A DNA stretch of 64,000 bases, from the NCBI RefSeq assembly GCF_030814655.1, contig NZ_JAUSVK010000001.1, forward strand, positions 5,773,001 through 5,837,000, in the 5' to 3' direction. The position numbers were made by a program, and so were the translations under genes. Shown piece after piece: positions 49,578-58,932 of this stretch. Source of the stretch: Labrys monachus (GTDB lineage Bacteria > Pseudomonadota > Alphaproteobacteria > Rhizobiales > Labraceae). How positions within the stretch are numbered: the stretch's first letter is position 1; the number at the start of each line of letters is the position of its first letter. The notes under the pieces are model-generated. The model was not told where the DNA came from and did not search any database. It worked only from the letters and a program-made list of their open reading frames with translations.

Positions 49578-51662
49578 ATGGCGGCTACGATCGGCACTCC
49601 CACAATTGATCCCTATGGCGGTCTCGACGGGACCCAGCTCTGCTTCGTACGAGCGCCAGAACGCGACATCCGCCTACTCGCGCCTGCAGGCAGCGGTAAG
49701 ACGTTGTCGCTGCTGCATCGCTGCGCCGAGCTTCACCGCCGTGCACCGGGCTCGAGGTTTCTCATCGTCTCGTTCACGCGCGCAGCGCGCGACGAGCTGA
49801 AATCGAGGTTGAGCGGCGAGAAATTCGCGGGGGTGGCCGCGCGCGCAGACGTCGTGACCCTCAATGGCTGGGGCCATCGCCGGCTCAAGGCCCTTTCGGC
49901 GTCGCCTCGCCTGCACGTGTCCGAATTCGAACGATCCACCATGGTCAAGACCATCCTAGCGCCGGCCTGGACCGCCGTGCCGGCCCTGGAAAAGGGCATG
50001 AAGCACCAGCCCTTCAAGCTACCCAAGCTGTTGGCCGGTCTGCTCGACATGATGAAGACGCTCGGCTTCGACCATGAGGACGGTTCGCTACGGATGGCCG
50101 ATGACCGGCTGAACGCATTGGACGGACTCGGCCTGCTTCCTCTTCTGGAAGAATACATAGTGCGGCTGGAGGATCTGGGTGTGCTTACGACTCGCCGCTG
50201 GGAGCCGTTCCTTGAGGTTGCGCTGCCCTTTTTCAACAATGCCTGCACGCAGCAATTCAACACCAGCACGTTCACGCTCGAAGACCAGAAATACGGTGCC
50301 TGGCTCGACCAGCGGCGCCAGCTCGCCTCCGGACATGAGATGGCCAAGGAAGCGCGCATCACCGAGATCCTGGTCGATGAGTTCCAGGACATCAACCCGC
50401 TCGACCTGGCGCTCATCACGACGATTGCCGAGCTGAACGGGTCCGCCCTGACGATCGTCGGTGACGACGACCAGGCGATCTTCGAATGGCGCGGCGCCGC
50501 ACCCGACTTCATCCTGGAGCCGAATCGCTATCTCGACCGGCGCTTTGCTACCTATATTCTGGAGAAGAACTACCGCAGCCCCCGCAACATCGTGGAGAAA
50601 TCGGCAAGGCTGATCGCCCACAACAAGCGGCGCGTCGCCAAGGCGATGCATCCGGTGTCGACCATCGATGCGGTTGTCGACATGCACAATGGCGCAACGT
50701 TTCTCGATTCGGTCGAGAACGTGCTTTCGGAAATCCGCGCTTTCGTCGGCAGGAAGACGCCCGGCGCGCGCATGGCGCTTCTCTCGCGCAAGCGGGCGCA
50801 ACTGATTCCGTATCAGATCCTGCTGGCGCGCGACGACATACCCTTCTGCGCGGCGGAGGATCTCCATCTCTTCCTCTCCGAAACCTTCGACCGTCTGCTC
50901 GGTGCTCTCCGGACGCGGACGATGGCAGGGCTCGGCGTCGCGGTGCCGACTATCGTCGACGACGTGATGGCCCTTTGCAACTCCGTGCAACGCTACCCGC
51001 TGCGCCGTGCCGAGGCCGACGCGATGGCACGCCATATCCGGCAGATTCGCCCCAAATCCTATGATGCGGCCATCGATCAGCTCGAAACCTACGATGGACC
51101 GATCCGCGGGCAGAGCGACGAGGGGGCGACGGCGGCGAGCTTTGCCGTCAAGCTGCGCCAGCTCATCCACGCCCCGACGGTGCGTGCGGCGGTCGAGGCG
51201 CTGCAGAATCTCTACTCCGGCTTCCGGCAGGACTATGGGCGTAGCACCGAGGATATCTTCCTCGCCGACCCGCCCTTCTTCTACCTCGTCGAATTCTCCG
51301 AGCGATACGGCGCCGATTTCCAGGCATTCGTCGACGATCTCGAAAAGGCGAAGGATACGCTGGTCAGACTGCCGGGCATGGATGGCGACGGCGACAACGA
51401 GATATGGAAGAAGCCGGTGCACCTGATGACGGCGTTGCGCGCCAAGGGACGCGAGTTCGACACGGTCGTCATGCTCGACGTCGTCGATGGCATCTGGCCG
51501 CTGCGCTCCGCCAATGACGAGCGCAAGCTCGAAGGCGAGCGCCGCCTCTTCTACGTCGCCATGACGCGCGCACGCAAACGGCTGATCCTCACGGCCTCGA
51601 CGCGCATCGGCGACAAGGTGACGATGCCGTCGCCATTCCTCGCCGAGGCCGCACTTCCCTGA
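49578..51662 (+). CDS. UvrD/Rep-type superfamily 1 DNA helicase, associated with Zorya locus
   Basis: 3'-5' DNA helicase, 694 residues. Motif I LAPAGSGKTLSLL near residue 35, Ia FTRAARDELKSRL, motif II ILVDEFQDINPLDL near 265, III TIVGDDDQAIFEWRGA, IV YILEKNYRSPRNIVE, V ALRAKGREFDTVVMLDVVDG and VI RRLFYVAMTRARKRL, all intact. No nuclease domain is recognised. The gene runs toward zorD, and its stop ends 3 bases before that of zorD, in the opposite direction. SF1 helicases occur in defence islands (for example GajB of Gabija), so a defence role is plausible but not shown. The start is uncertain: ATG 49563 would add five residues. Confidence 0.92.
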   Translation: MAATIGTPTIDPYGGLDGTQLCFVRAPERDIRLLAPAGSGKTLSLLHRCAELHRRAPGSRFLIVSFTRAARDELKSRLSGEKFAGVAARADVVTLNGWGHRRLKALSASPRLHVSEFERSTMVKTILAPAWTAVPALEKGMKHQPFKLPKLLAGLLDMMKTLGFDHEDGSLRMADDRLNALDGLGLLPLLEEYIVRLEDLGVLTTRRWEPFLEVALPFFNNACTQQFNTSTFTLEDQKYGAWLDQRRQLASGHEMAKEARITEILVDEFQDINPLDLALITTIAELNGSALTIVGDDDQAIFEWRGAAPDFILEPNRYLDRRFATYILEKNYRSPRNIVEKSARLIAHNKRRVAKAMHPVSTIDAVVDMHNGATFLDSVENVLSEIRAFVGRKTPGARMALLSRKRAQLIPYQILLARDDIPFCAAEDLHLFLSETFDRLLGALRTRTMAGLGVAVPTIVDDVMALCNSVQRYPLRRAEADAMARHIRQIRPKSYDAAIDQLETYDGPIRGQSDEGATAASFAVKLRQLIHAPTVRAAVEALQNLYSGFRQDYGRSTEDIFLADPPFFYLVEFSERYGADFQAFVDDLEKAKDTLVRLPGMDGDGDNEIWKKPVHLMTALRAKGREFDTVVMLDVVDGIWPLRSANDERKLEGERRLFYVAMTRARKRLILTASTRIGDKVTMPSPFLAEAALP

Positions 51663-51665
51663 GCC

Positions 51666-54600
51666 TCAGGCTTTGCCGACCGTCTCACCGAACAGCGTCC
51701 GGACATCGCCATCGGCGACCGGCGGCATGAGCATGTTCCGCGACAGCTGCCGCTTGCGCTGCAAAAGCTCGTCAAGCTTAACGTCGAAGGATGCCTCGCC
51801 GAAATGCGGGTGCACGGCGATGGGAACATGCACCGTCACCGGCTTCAGCTGGCCGATGCGGTAGCAGCGATCGTTGCACTGGTCCTCGACCGCGGGATTC
51901 CACCAGCGCGACAGGTGGATGACATGATTGGCTGCGGTGATGGTCAAGCCGACGCCGGCTGCCTTGGGCGACAGCACGAGCATGTCGAACGGCGCGGGCG
52001 AGGCCTGGAAGCGCTCGACGATCTCCAGCCGCTTCTCGCCGGGTATCTGGCCATTGATGATGGCCGGCTGCCGGCCGAGGTCGAAATGCGTCGCAACGGC
52101 AGCTGCGAACAATGCCTGGACCTCGATATCCTCGATGAAGACCAGCGCCTTCTCGCCAGACGCGCACACCTCCTTGAGCACGTCGACGGCGTGACGCATG
52201 CGCGCCGACTGCGCGAACCAGCGCCCTACCGACGCCCTGTCCAGCGGGTCGCACTCGCGCGCGCCACTCGGATGCAGCGAAACGCCGCGAAAGGCGTGGA
52301 TCGCCCGGAGCATGTCTCCTTGCGTCGCCCCGCCGGTCTGCGCCTTGCGCACCGCATCGCTGTAGGCCTCGGCCTGCTCGGCTGGCATCACGACGCGTTT
52401 GGACTTGATCTCGCGTTTGGGCAGGCCCTCCAGGATCTCCGTCTTCATCCGTCTCAGCAGCACCGGCGGGGCGCGGCCTTCCTGCTGAGGCCTGTCGAGC
52501 TTTTCCTTCAGGCGCTTCAAATCGTCTTCACCGCCCTCCTCATAGGTCGAGACAAAATCCTTGAGGCTGCCGAGATAGCCCGGCACGACGCGGTCCATGA
52601 TGCACCACATGTCAGCGAGCCGGTTCTCGATCGGCGTGCCGGTGAGGCCGAGCACGAAATCGGCGTTCATCGCCTTGGCCGACTGCGTATTGATGGCCCC
52701 CGGCGACTTGATCTTCTGCGCCTCGTCGAAGACGGCAACGCTGAAAGCGACCCGCGCGAAAGCACGGTGGTTGTCGGCCAGAGTCTCATAGGTGGTCAGC
52801 ACCCAGTCCGCCTTGCGCAGTTCATCGACATGGATGGCCGTCTCCGGCGTCCAGTGCTCGTCCTTCGGGCCCTTGAGATGGCGCAGCGACGAGCCGAAGG
52901 CGTCGACGCGCTCGCCAAGCGCCTCTGCTCCGAGATGCCGGCTCGCCTCGTCGATCCAGTTGCGCAGCAGGGCCGTCGGCGCGACGATCAGCACCGGCTT
53001 GTTCTGCGCGCCACGGCCGCCCCCCAGCGCCCTGCGATTTGCCCTCACCCAAGCCAGGAAGGCGAGCGCCTGGAAGGTCTTCCCCAGGCCCATGTCGTCG
53101 GCGAGCAGCACGCCCGGCCAACCGGCGCGGTAGCAGGCGACGAGCCAGTCAAAGCCTGTCGTCTGGTGCGGCTTCGGCGGTGTCAGGACAAGGGGCGCCA
53201 ACGGAAAGCCGGCACCGACCGCGGTAACGCGTGGCGAATAGGAAACGGCAAATTCCTCACCGTTGAGGTTCTGGCTGATGACCAGTCGTTCATCGGCATC
53301 GACGCCTGTTTGAGAAGACGAAGCCGGCTCGGCATGCGCCATCTCCACTTGATACTCCGGCGGCGGTTCCGCCATACCGCCATTGCCGAACCGGTCAAAG
53401 CCAAGCTGCTCGAAAGTGTCCTGGACATCGGCAACGCGGAATGTCCGGCCTTCAACGGTGATCTCGGCTTCGTTGCTGGCGTCGGCGCGGCTGACTTCCG
53501 CCTTCAGCGTCTGGAAGCCCTCACGGTCGAGATCGATCACTTCGTTGCCGATACGGCAGGGGAAACGTTCGGGCAGCCATTGGCCGGATTTGTTCTTCAG
53601 CCATGGGACCGGCGGCGGCTCCCACAAGCCGAGCCCCAGCACGCGCGCGGAATATTGCCAGGTCTCGACCAGCAGCGACAAGGACGTTTCGTCGCTATCG
53701 CCGCCGATCGCTGCGGCGATCTCGGCCCGCGGATTCTTCAGGAAGGCAATGCGCTCGGCCTTCGGCGCAGCCCGCTTTCGGCGGATGACGTCGAGCGCCG
53801 TCTTCAGCGACGGATCGAGGACGAGGAAGACGTTGCGATCGAGCTCATAGGCGTCGCGGCTCTTTCCCGCACCGGCAAAGATTTCGCGGGAGAAACGCTG
53901 CTGCAGCGGCCGGGGCAGGAGCGCGTCCGAGACGAGGTCGAACTGGGCCGGTGGCGCTTCGCCGTCCTCGCCGGGCGCCGCAGCCTCGTCTTCGAGAGTA
54001 GCGGCCTTCTCGCGTCCCATGACGACAGGAAAGAAGTCCGGCCCGGAGGCGGTCTCGACGACGTCGAGCGCCACCGCGCCGGCCTGATAGACGGTCAGGC
54101 TGGTGAGATAATGGTCGTTGCTGCGCAGCTCGTCGGCGGTGGTGCGCTTCAGCGCCGCCTGCACCACGCCCCAGGCGGCGATGCGGGCATCGGCGTCCCT
54201 GCCCTCGGTCTGATTGTAGCCGTCGATTGCCTCGGCAAGCGCATAGAGCGGTGCGGAGAGGCGGCCTTCGACCGCGCCCCATCGGGCCAGCGCGCCGACC
54301 CTTTCGATCCGGATCTTCCTGTCGGCCTCATCGTACCAGCTGGCACGGATGCGGGCCCTCGTGTCGGTCATGATGCCTTCGAAGGCGAGGGTGATCGACA
54401 GCGTGCCGAGCGGCGGCAGGCCGGCGGCTTCGGCCACGGTCGCCGGCAGCGAGGCAACAAGCGCATGGGGCAGCAAAATGCCGCCGTCGCGCTCGAAACT
54501 CGCGCCGGTCTCGACGCCGGGGAGCAGGAAACGCGCGGCCGCGCCCTGCCTGCCGTCGGCAGTGGACCAGTCTTTTACTGGGACCGCCTGCCAGCTAAGC

Positions 54601-54668
54601 AAGCGCCGCTGCCGTAACCTCAGCAGAACGCCGTCTGACTGGACTTCATGGACGAAGGACGCTTTCAC
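51666..54668 (-). CDS. zorD: ZorD: SNF2/DEAD-like helicase of the Zorya system
   Basis: 1000 residues. The C-terminal half is an SNF2 ATPase: motif I ADDMGLGKTFQALAFL near residue 530, motif II VFDEAQKIKSPG (DEAQ), motif III GLTGTPIENRLADM, motifs V/VI LSPKAAGVGLTITAANHVIH, RWWNPAVEDQCNDRCYRIGQ. The N-terminal 450 residues (AIDGYNQTEGRDADA, FKVD-like beta parts) are the large family-specific region. In type I Zorya this protein is the DNA-degrading effector. The start is GTG 54668 with a 4-base GTGA overlap with zorC. Length agrees with ZorD of about 1,000-1,100 residues. Confidence 0.88.
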   Translation of the reverse strand: MKASFVHEVQSDGVLLRLRQRRLLSWQAVPVKDWSTADGRQGAAARFLLPGVETGASFERDGGILLPHALVASLPATVAEAAGLPPLGTLSITLAFEGIMTDTRARIRASWYDEADRKIRIERVGALARWGAVEGRLSAPLYALAEAIDGYNQTEGRDADARIAAWGVVQAALKRTTADELRSNDHYLTSLTVYQAGAVALDVVETASGPDFFPVVMGREKAATLEDEAAAPGEDGEAPPAQFDLVSDALLPRPLQQRFSREIFAGAGKSRDAYELDRNVFLVLDPSLKTALDVIRRKRAAPKAERIAFLKNPRAEIAAAIGGDSDETSLSLLVETWQYSARVLGLGLWEPPPVPWLKNKSGQWLPERFPCRIGNEVIDLDREGFQTLKAEVSRADASNEAEITVEGRTFRVADVQDTFEQLGFDRFGNGGMAEPPPEYQVEMAHAEPASSSQTGVDADERLVISQNLNGEEFAVSYSPRVTAVGAGFPLAPLVLTPPKPHQTTGFDWLVACYRAGWPGVLLADDMGLGKTFQALAFLAWVRANRRALGGGRGAQNKPVLIVAPTALLRNWIDEASRHLGAEALGERVDAFGSSLRHLKGPKDEHWTPETAIHVDELRKADWVLTTYETLADNHRAFARVAFSVAVFDEAQKIKSPGAINTQSAKAMNADFVLGLTGTPIENRLADMWCIMDRVVPGYLGSLKDFVSTYEEGGEDDLKRLKEKLDRPQQEGRAPPVLLRRMKTEILEGLPKREIKSKRVVMPAEQAEAYSDAVRKAQTGGATQGDMLRAIHAFRGVSLHPSGARECDPLDRASVGRWFAQSARMRHAVDVLKEVCASGEKALVFIEDIEVQALFAAAVATHFDLGRQPAIINGQIPGEKRLEIVERFQASPAPFDMLVLSPKAAGVGLTITAANHVIHLSRWWNPAVEDQCNDRCYRIGQLKPVTVHVPIAVHPHFGEASFDVKLDELLQRKRQLSRNMLMPPVADGDVRTLFGETVGKA

Positions 54669-56050
54669 ATATATTCTCGCGGATTAAATCGCTCGCCGGA
54701 CATTTTATGGATTTGCTTGGCCGCCTTATGCTGCCAAGCACTCTCTCCCGTGTGCCGCACGTGGGTAATTTCTTCGACCGGTGCGTAGCGGTTTCCCAGC
54801 CGAAGATCATCCGCGCCGTAATGCGGTTCATAGAGCTTTGGCGCTCCCACCCGCGTCGCATCCACCCAGAAACGGCATTTGCCGTTGAAACTCCATTCGG
54901 CGCACACGCCTCCCCCGATTCTGAGCAAAAGCACGGCGTGACCGGCCTGGACGCTGCCGCTGCCCGGTGAGAAGCGGCCGAACCGGGCGTGGCTGCCGAA
55001 TCGCCGGCGCGCCTCGGTGGCGCCATGGCCGTCGAGCACGACCCAGGCTTCGGAGATGACGCCCCTCGAGTGCATCGCTTCCCAGAATTTGCGCCGATAG
55101 GGCCAATTCTCGTTGGGATTCACGGCCGCGACGACGTCGAGGAACTGACGTAGCGCCTGCTCGGTCAGCCAACTGATGGCGACATCGCGTGCCGCGGGGA
55201 TGCCGACCCAGTTGCCGCTCTTGGTCCGCGGATCACCCAGCCCTTCCAGAGCGATCAGTAAATCGAGCGTGCGGTCCTTGATGGTCTTCTCCGCCTCGCG
55301 CCCGACATAGGGCTGGAGCAGGGCGTTTGCGACCAGATCCTTGTGGGTGGGGAAGTTCAGCTTGTGCGTGTCCGTTTTTACCGCAATGCGCTTGATGAAC
55401 TCCAGGCGCTCCAGCGCCGCCATTCGCTTGTCTTCGGCAGCGCGTTGCAGGACCTGGCGCGCGCAGGGTTCGATATACCCACCAGCCAGAACCTGCTGCA
55501 GAAGCACGCCGTTCTCCTCCAGGACCGCGCCTGGAGATTTCCTCTCGGCGAAAGCCGCATCGCCAATGAGACGGGGCCCTTCGTTCTGATCGAAGATGCG
55601 CAGCTTGCGCTGGAGACCGACGAAGGGGTCGCCCATGACCGAGGTGACATCACGCAGCACATCGGCGACGGTGGCAAATCCCGGGCCACCAGCCTGGAAG
55701 CTGATCAGATAGGAGAAGGCTAGAGCACGCGAGGAAGCCTTGTGCCGCAGCGCCCGGACCTGAGCCAGGAAAGCCCTGAGCAGATCGGGCTCCTTGGCAA
55801 TCGCGACGCGTGTGCCCCACAGGCACCATGCACCATCGCGCGCCTGCGCTTTGGTCAGGCGTTCACCGCGGCCGAGCATCGTCTTGAGCCGAACGGCGAT
55901 CTCCTCATAATTCTTAGGGCCAGGGAGATCACCCTGGCCTTCCGGAAGCTTTCGCGCGAGCCGCAGAAGGGACGGCTCCGTCAACGGTGGCGTCGACGGA
56001 CTGTGCCGGACTAAAAGCTCCTTAATCGCGTCCTTGAGAAGTGTGCTCAC
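54665..56050 (-). CDS. zorC: ZorC: EH-signature protein of the Zorya system
   Basis: 461 residues with no membrane helix. N-terminal SLLRLARKLPEGQGDLPGPK and C-terminal CAEWSFNGKCRFWVDATRVG, ITHVRHTGESAWQHKAAKQIH show the conserved Glu and His residues of the EH-signature domain (PF15611) named for ZorC. The middle is alpha-helical with Ala/Leu-rich segments. In type I Zorya, ZorC acts with ZorD as DNA-binding effector. The start is GTG 56050 in a GTGA overlap with zorB, and its own stop overlaps the zorD start, so zorB-C-D are coupled. Confidence 0.85.
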   Translation of the reverse strand: MSTLLKDAIKELLVRHSPSTPPLTEPSLLRLARKLPEGQGDLPGPKNYEEIAVRLKTMLGRGERLTKAQARDGAWCLWGTRVAIAKEPDLLRAFLAQVRALRHKASSRALAFSYLISFQAGGPGFATVADVLRDVTSVMGDPFVGLQRKLRIFDQNEGPRLIGDAAFAERKSPGAVLEENGVLLQQVLAGGYIEPCARQVLQRAAEDKRMAALERLEFIKRIAVKTDTHKLNFPTHKDLVANALLQPYVGREAEKTIKDRTLDLLIALEGLGDPRTKSGNWVGIPAARDVAISWLTEQALRQFLDVVAAVNPNENWPYRRKFWEAMHSRGVISEAWVVLDGHGATEARRRFGSHARFGRFSPGSGSVQAGHAVLLLRIGGGVCAEWSFNGKCRFWVDATRVGAPKLYEPHYGADDLRLGNRYAPVEEITHVRHTGESAWQHKAAKQIHKMSGERFNPREYM

Positions 56051-56952
56051 CGGGCGCCACTCTGTGAGTGTTCCGCATCGATCAATCCCGCGCGGGCGGA
56101 TTCCTGCAGCGCCTCGACTTGGCCCCTCATTTGCTCAAGCAGGTTCGTCACCTGGCTGAGGCGCTCTTCCCGATCGGCCTCCATGACGAAACGAAGGTCG
56201 ATGCGTCGATTGTCTTCGTCGCGATCGGTGGCAGGACGGGTGTCGGCGTAGCCCGAGACCGACATGACTTCCACCTTGTGGGAATTCAGCAGCTTATGAA
56301 GGTCAGAATGTTTCTCGACCATCGTTCGATAGGTATTGACCGCTCTGGCAGTCGACAACGGCCAGTTCAACTCAGGCCCACCATTCTTGTCGGTGTGCCC
56401 CTCGATGAAGACCGTCTCTAACCTGTAACCACTTGAAGGCTGCGCACATCCACCATCCCTACGACATTCGACATACGCAGGTAGAACATCGAGAAGTACC
56501 TGCGAGACCCTGTCAACGTTTACGGAGGCGGCCGCATCGAGCGCGGCGCTGGCCGTCTTGAAGTGCACGGCATTCTCGTTCAAGCGCAGCACGCCAGTGT
56601 TTTGGTCGATGGTCACTTTCACGCTAACGGCTTCGAGCCGTTTCTGCACTTCTTTCAACAATCCATTTCGTGCGTTGTCGGCCTTTCGAATTTCGCTCAC
56701 GGCATCATCGATGCGCCCCTGGAGCGCCGCGATCTGCCGCGCCAGTTCCTGCGCTTTCTCGATCTGCTCCCGTTGCTGTTTCGTCAAAGTTTCGCTCTGA
56801 TCGGTTTGCTTCTGGAAGTTCAGGGCAAAAACCATCAGCATGATGATAAAAATGAAGAGGATTCCCACCATCATGTCAGTCATTGACACGAAATAGTTCT
56901 CATCTTCCTCAACGTGAGTACCTGTATGCTCATCGGCGTCGGCCGCGATCAT
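56047..56952 (-). CDS. zorB: ZorB: MotB/OmpA-like stator subunit of the Zorya motor
   Basis: Anchors the ZorA motor to peptidoglycan and forms the proton path. Single membrane helix SMTDMMVGILFIFIIMLMVF at residues 23-42, containing Asp26, the position of the essential proton-binding Asp in E. coli ZorB. A coiled-coil linker follows (KQTDQSETLTKQQREQIEKA), then an OmpA-like peptidoglycan-binding domain near residues 130-260 with VFIEGHTDKNGGPELNWPLS, SVSGYADTRPA and NRRIDLRFVM. 301 residues. It follows zorA by 24 bases. Compared with MotB, the extended periplasmic part contains two Cys (ECRRDGGCAQ). Confidence 0.93.
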   Translation of the reverse strand: MIAADADEHTGTHVEEDENYFVSMTDMMVGILFIFIIMLMVFALNFQKQTDQSETLTKQQREQIEKAQELARQIAALQGRIDDAVSEIRKADNARNGLLKEVQKRLEAVSVKVTIDQNTGVLRLNENAVHFKTASAALDAAASVNVDRVSQVLLDVLPAYVECRRDGGCAQPSSGYRLETVFIEGHTDKNGGPELNWPLSTARAVNTYRTMVEKHSDLHKLLNSHKVEVMSVSGYADTRPATDRDEDNRRIDLRFVMEADREERLSQVTNLLEQMRGQVEALQESARAGLIDAEHSQSGAR

Positions 56953-56976
56953 GATTCTGCTCCGCCTGCCGCAGTC

Positions 56977-58932
56977 TTATTCCGCTTCTTCCATTGGTCT
57001 GTTCTTCTCCAGGCTGTCGGCAATGGATTCCGCACTATCCGAAATGCTCGCCAGCATCGGCGACATCTTCTGGATGGCCTCGGTCAGCCCCTGATCAACC
57101 TGCCGCACATGATCGCGCAAGCGCTGTTCCTGATCGGAGGTAGACTCGGAGAGCGCTTTGACCGCTTTCGCGAGCGCCGTATCGACATCATCGAACTTGC
57201 TGGAGAAGTCGCGCCAGAAATCGTTGGTCGTGGTATTGGTGGCTTGGAGGTCCTTCGCCAGCGTCGCCATCTGGTCCTTGGCGCCATTCAGCGTCTCCAA
57301 GGTCGCTCCCACGCTCGCGGCCAGTTTTTCGCTGGCGCTGCTGAACTTGTCGCCGACATTCATGAGCGGCGCCGTCGCGGTTCGAACGCTACCCGCGCTT
57401 TCCGCAAAGGCCTGCGCAGTGTTTCGCGCCTCGGCAGAGGCGCCTTCGAGCGCGACTCTCTGACTCGCGAGCGCCCCTTCGATCGCCTGCATCGATCGCG
57501 CCAGTTCACCGAAACGCGCGCCAACGCCAATGATCTGCTCGTCGAGCTTGCCCATCACATTACCCATCGCAGATTCGAGCTTTGCCGAGGCGCCCCCCGC
57601 AGCCGCGCCCAGCGCCGTGTCCAGATCGGCATTGGCCCTTTCCATCGTTTGGCGAAGCGTCTCCACGACCGCTGCCAGTGAGTCTCGGCTCTGGGTCGAA
57701 CTCGTTTCAAAGCTTTGGCCAGCACGCTCCACCATGCGATTGAGGTTGTCGGCCGCTTCGGACAACTTGGCAGCGAACTGATCACCGCTGCCGCGCACGC
57801 CCGTCTGCATCTCGACCATCGACATCTGAAGCTGCTTCAGCGTCGCCGCGAGTTCGCGCATTTCTGCACCGGCACCATGCTGCAACGACTCGGCAAATGA
57901 ACGTGCCATGCTCTCGACGCCGCTTTGGCTGTTCGTCGTAAGGCTGCCGACTGCGCTGCCAATTTGATCTGTGATTGGCGTCATCGCATCGCTGATCGCG
58001 GCATTGAGGTGCGGTGCGATCTCGGACCCCATGCGTGCGAAAAAGTCACCCTGGGTGATGTCCTTCAGCTGGACCAACTGGTCCTGCATGGTACGGCTCA
58101 TCTCAATCGCGATTGATTGCGGCGCGTGATACAATAAGCCCCGCTCCAGCGCGGCATTGAAGCGGTAAAATGCGCTTTCGATCAACACGAAGAACCAACG
58201 GAAAACGATCGAAAGGATGATCGAGGCGCCGAGCCCGGCGATCGAGGTCGAGAACTTGAACGTCGCGATCTGCAGCAGTTCGCCCATCTCCTTGGCCATG
58301 ACGGTGGAGTCACCTGCCGCAGCGGCAGCGCCTGCCTTATGAAGGGCGAGCACAAGACCGATGAAAGTCAGCAGCAAGCCGATGCCGACGAAATAGCCCG
58401 GCACGGCATTCATCATCTTCAGGCCCGCCAGCCTCTCGCGCGCTACACTGATGTTGAAGAACACCTGTGGTCTCACAGTATTACCGATAGCGTCGGTACT
58501 GTCAGTATCAACAAGTGTCTCTTCGAACTCGATCCAGGAATGACCGATGAGCCATTGGCGTGACAGCCGCTGGCGCAGCCGCTCGAAACCTGATGCGAAC
58601 GCCCTACGCACCTCCTTGTCGTTCCTGCCGTTGCCAACAGCGGCTCGGACCAGATTTCGCGCTCGTGAAAGCACGAAGATGACAGGCGCGACATGAAATA
58701 AAAGAAAGGATACTGCCAGCCCCACGCCGGAGGAGAATATTATCCCCGCTAAAGAATAGGCAAATTCCGGCCTGCTTATTTCATCAACGTTGCCTGAAAC
58801 CGCATCTAAAAACCGACCATAGACAATCTTAAAATTTATGAACGAAAATATAAACTCTGCAGAAAATACAGTGGCAGCAGTTACCGACCAAAAAAGTACG
58901 AATCGTATAGCCGCAGACAAGAACTCACGCAT
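56977..58932 (-). CDS. zorA: ZorA: MotA-like motor subunit with long cytoplasmic tail
   Basis: 651 residues. Membrane helices at about 11-33, 57-90, 178-198 and 223-251, the MotA/ExbB plan. The region after 275 is predominantly helical, Ala/Ser/Gln-rich (SMARSFAESLQHGAGAEMRE, ADNLNRMVERAGQSFETSST), and continues for about 370 residues, corresponding to the long intracellular tail that transmits phage detection in Zorya. A normal flagellar MotA has only about 290 residues. The helices contain MMNAVPGYFVGIGLLLTFIG as the core stator helix. The 5' portion (58700-58930) is AT-rich compared with the window, consistent with acquired DNA. Confidence 0.92.
   Translation of the reverse strand: MREFLSAAIRFVLFWSVTAATVFSAEFIFSFINFKIVYGRFLDAVSGNVDEISRPEFAYSLAGIIFSSGVGLAVSFLLFHVAPVIFVLSRARNLVRAAVGNGRNDKEVRRAFASGFERLRQRLSRQWLIGHSWIEFEETLVDTDSTDAIGNTVRPQVFFNISVARERLAGLKMMNAVPGYFVGIGLLLTFIGLVLALHKAGAAAAAGDSTVMAKEMGELLQIATFKFSTSIAGLGASIILSIVFRWFFVLIESAFYRFNAALERGLLYHAPQSIAIEMSRTMQDQLVQLKDITQGDFFARMGSEIAPHLNAAISDAMTPITDQIGSAVGSLTTNSQSGVESMARSFAESLQHGAGAEMRELAATLKQLQMSMVEMQTGVRGSGDQFAAKLSEAADNLNRMVERAGQSFETSSTQSRDSLAAVVETLRQTMERANADLDTALGAAAGGASAKLESAMGNVMGKLDEQIIGVGARFGELARSMQAIEGALASQRVALEGASAEARNTAQAFAESAGSVRTATAPLMNVGDKFSSASEKLAASVGATLETLNGAKDQMATLAKDLQATNTTTNDFWRDFSSKFDDVDTALAKAVKALSESTSDQEQRLRDHVRQVDQGLTEAIQKMSPMLASISDSAESIADSLEKNRPMEEAE

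Noticed and set aside
51804-54617. 937-codon rightward frame opposite zorD
   Set aside because: zorD shows all SNF2 motifs; the rightward frame has none and is a shadow.
56047-58932. Interpretation of the motor genes as a flagellar MotA/MotB stator
   Set aside because: MotA-like protein has a 370-residue extra tail, and the following genes are an EH-signature protein and an SNF2 helicase; no flagellar genes lie nearby.
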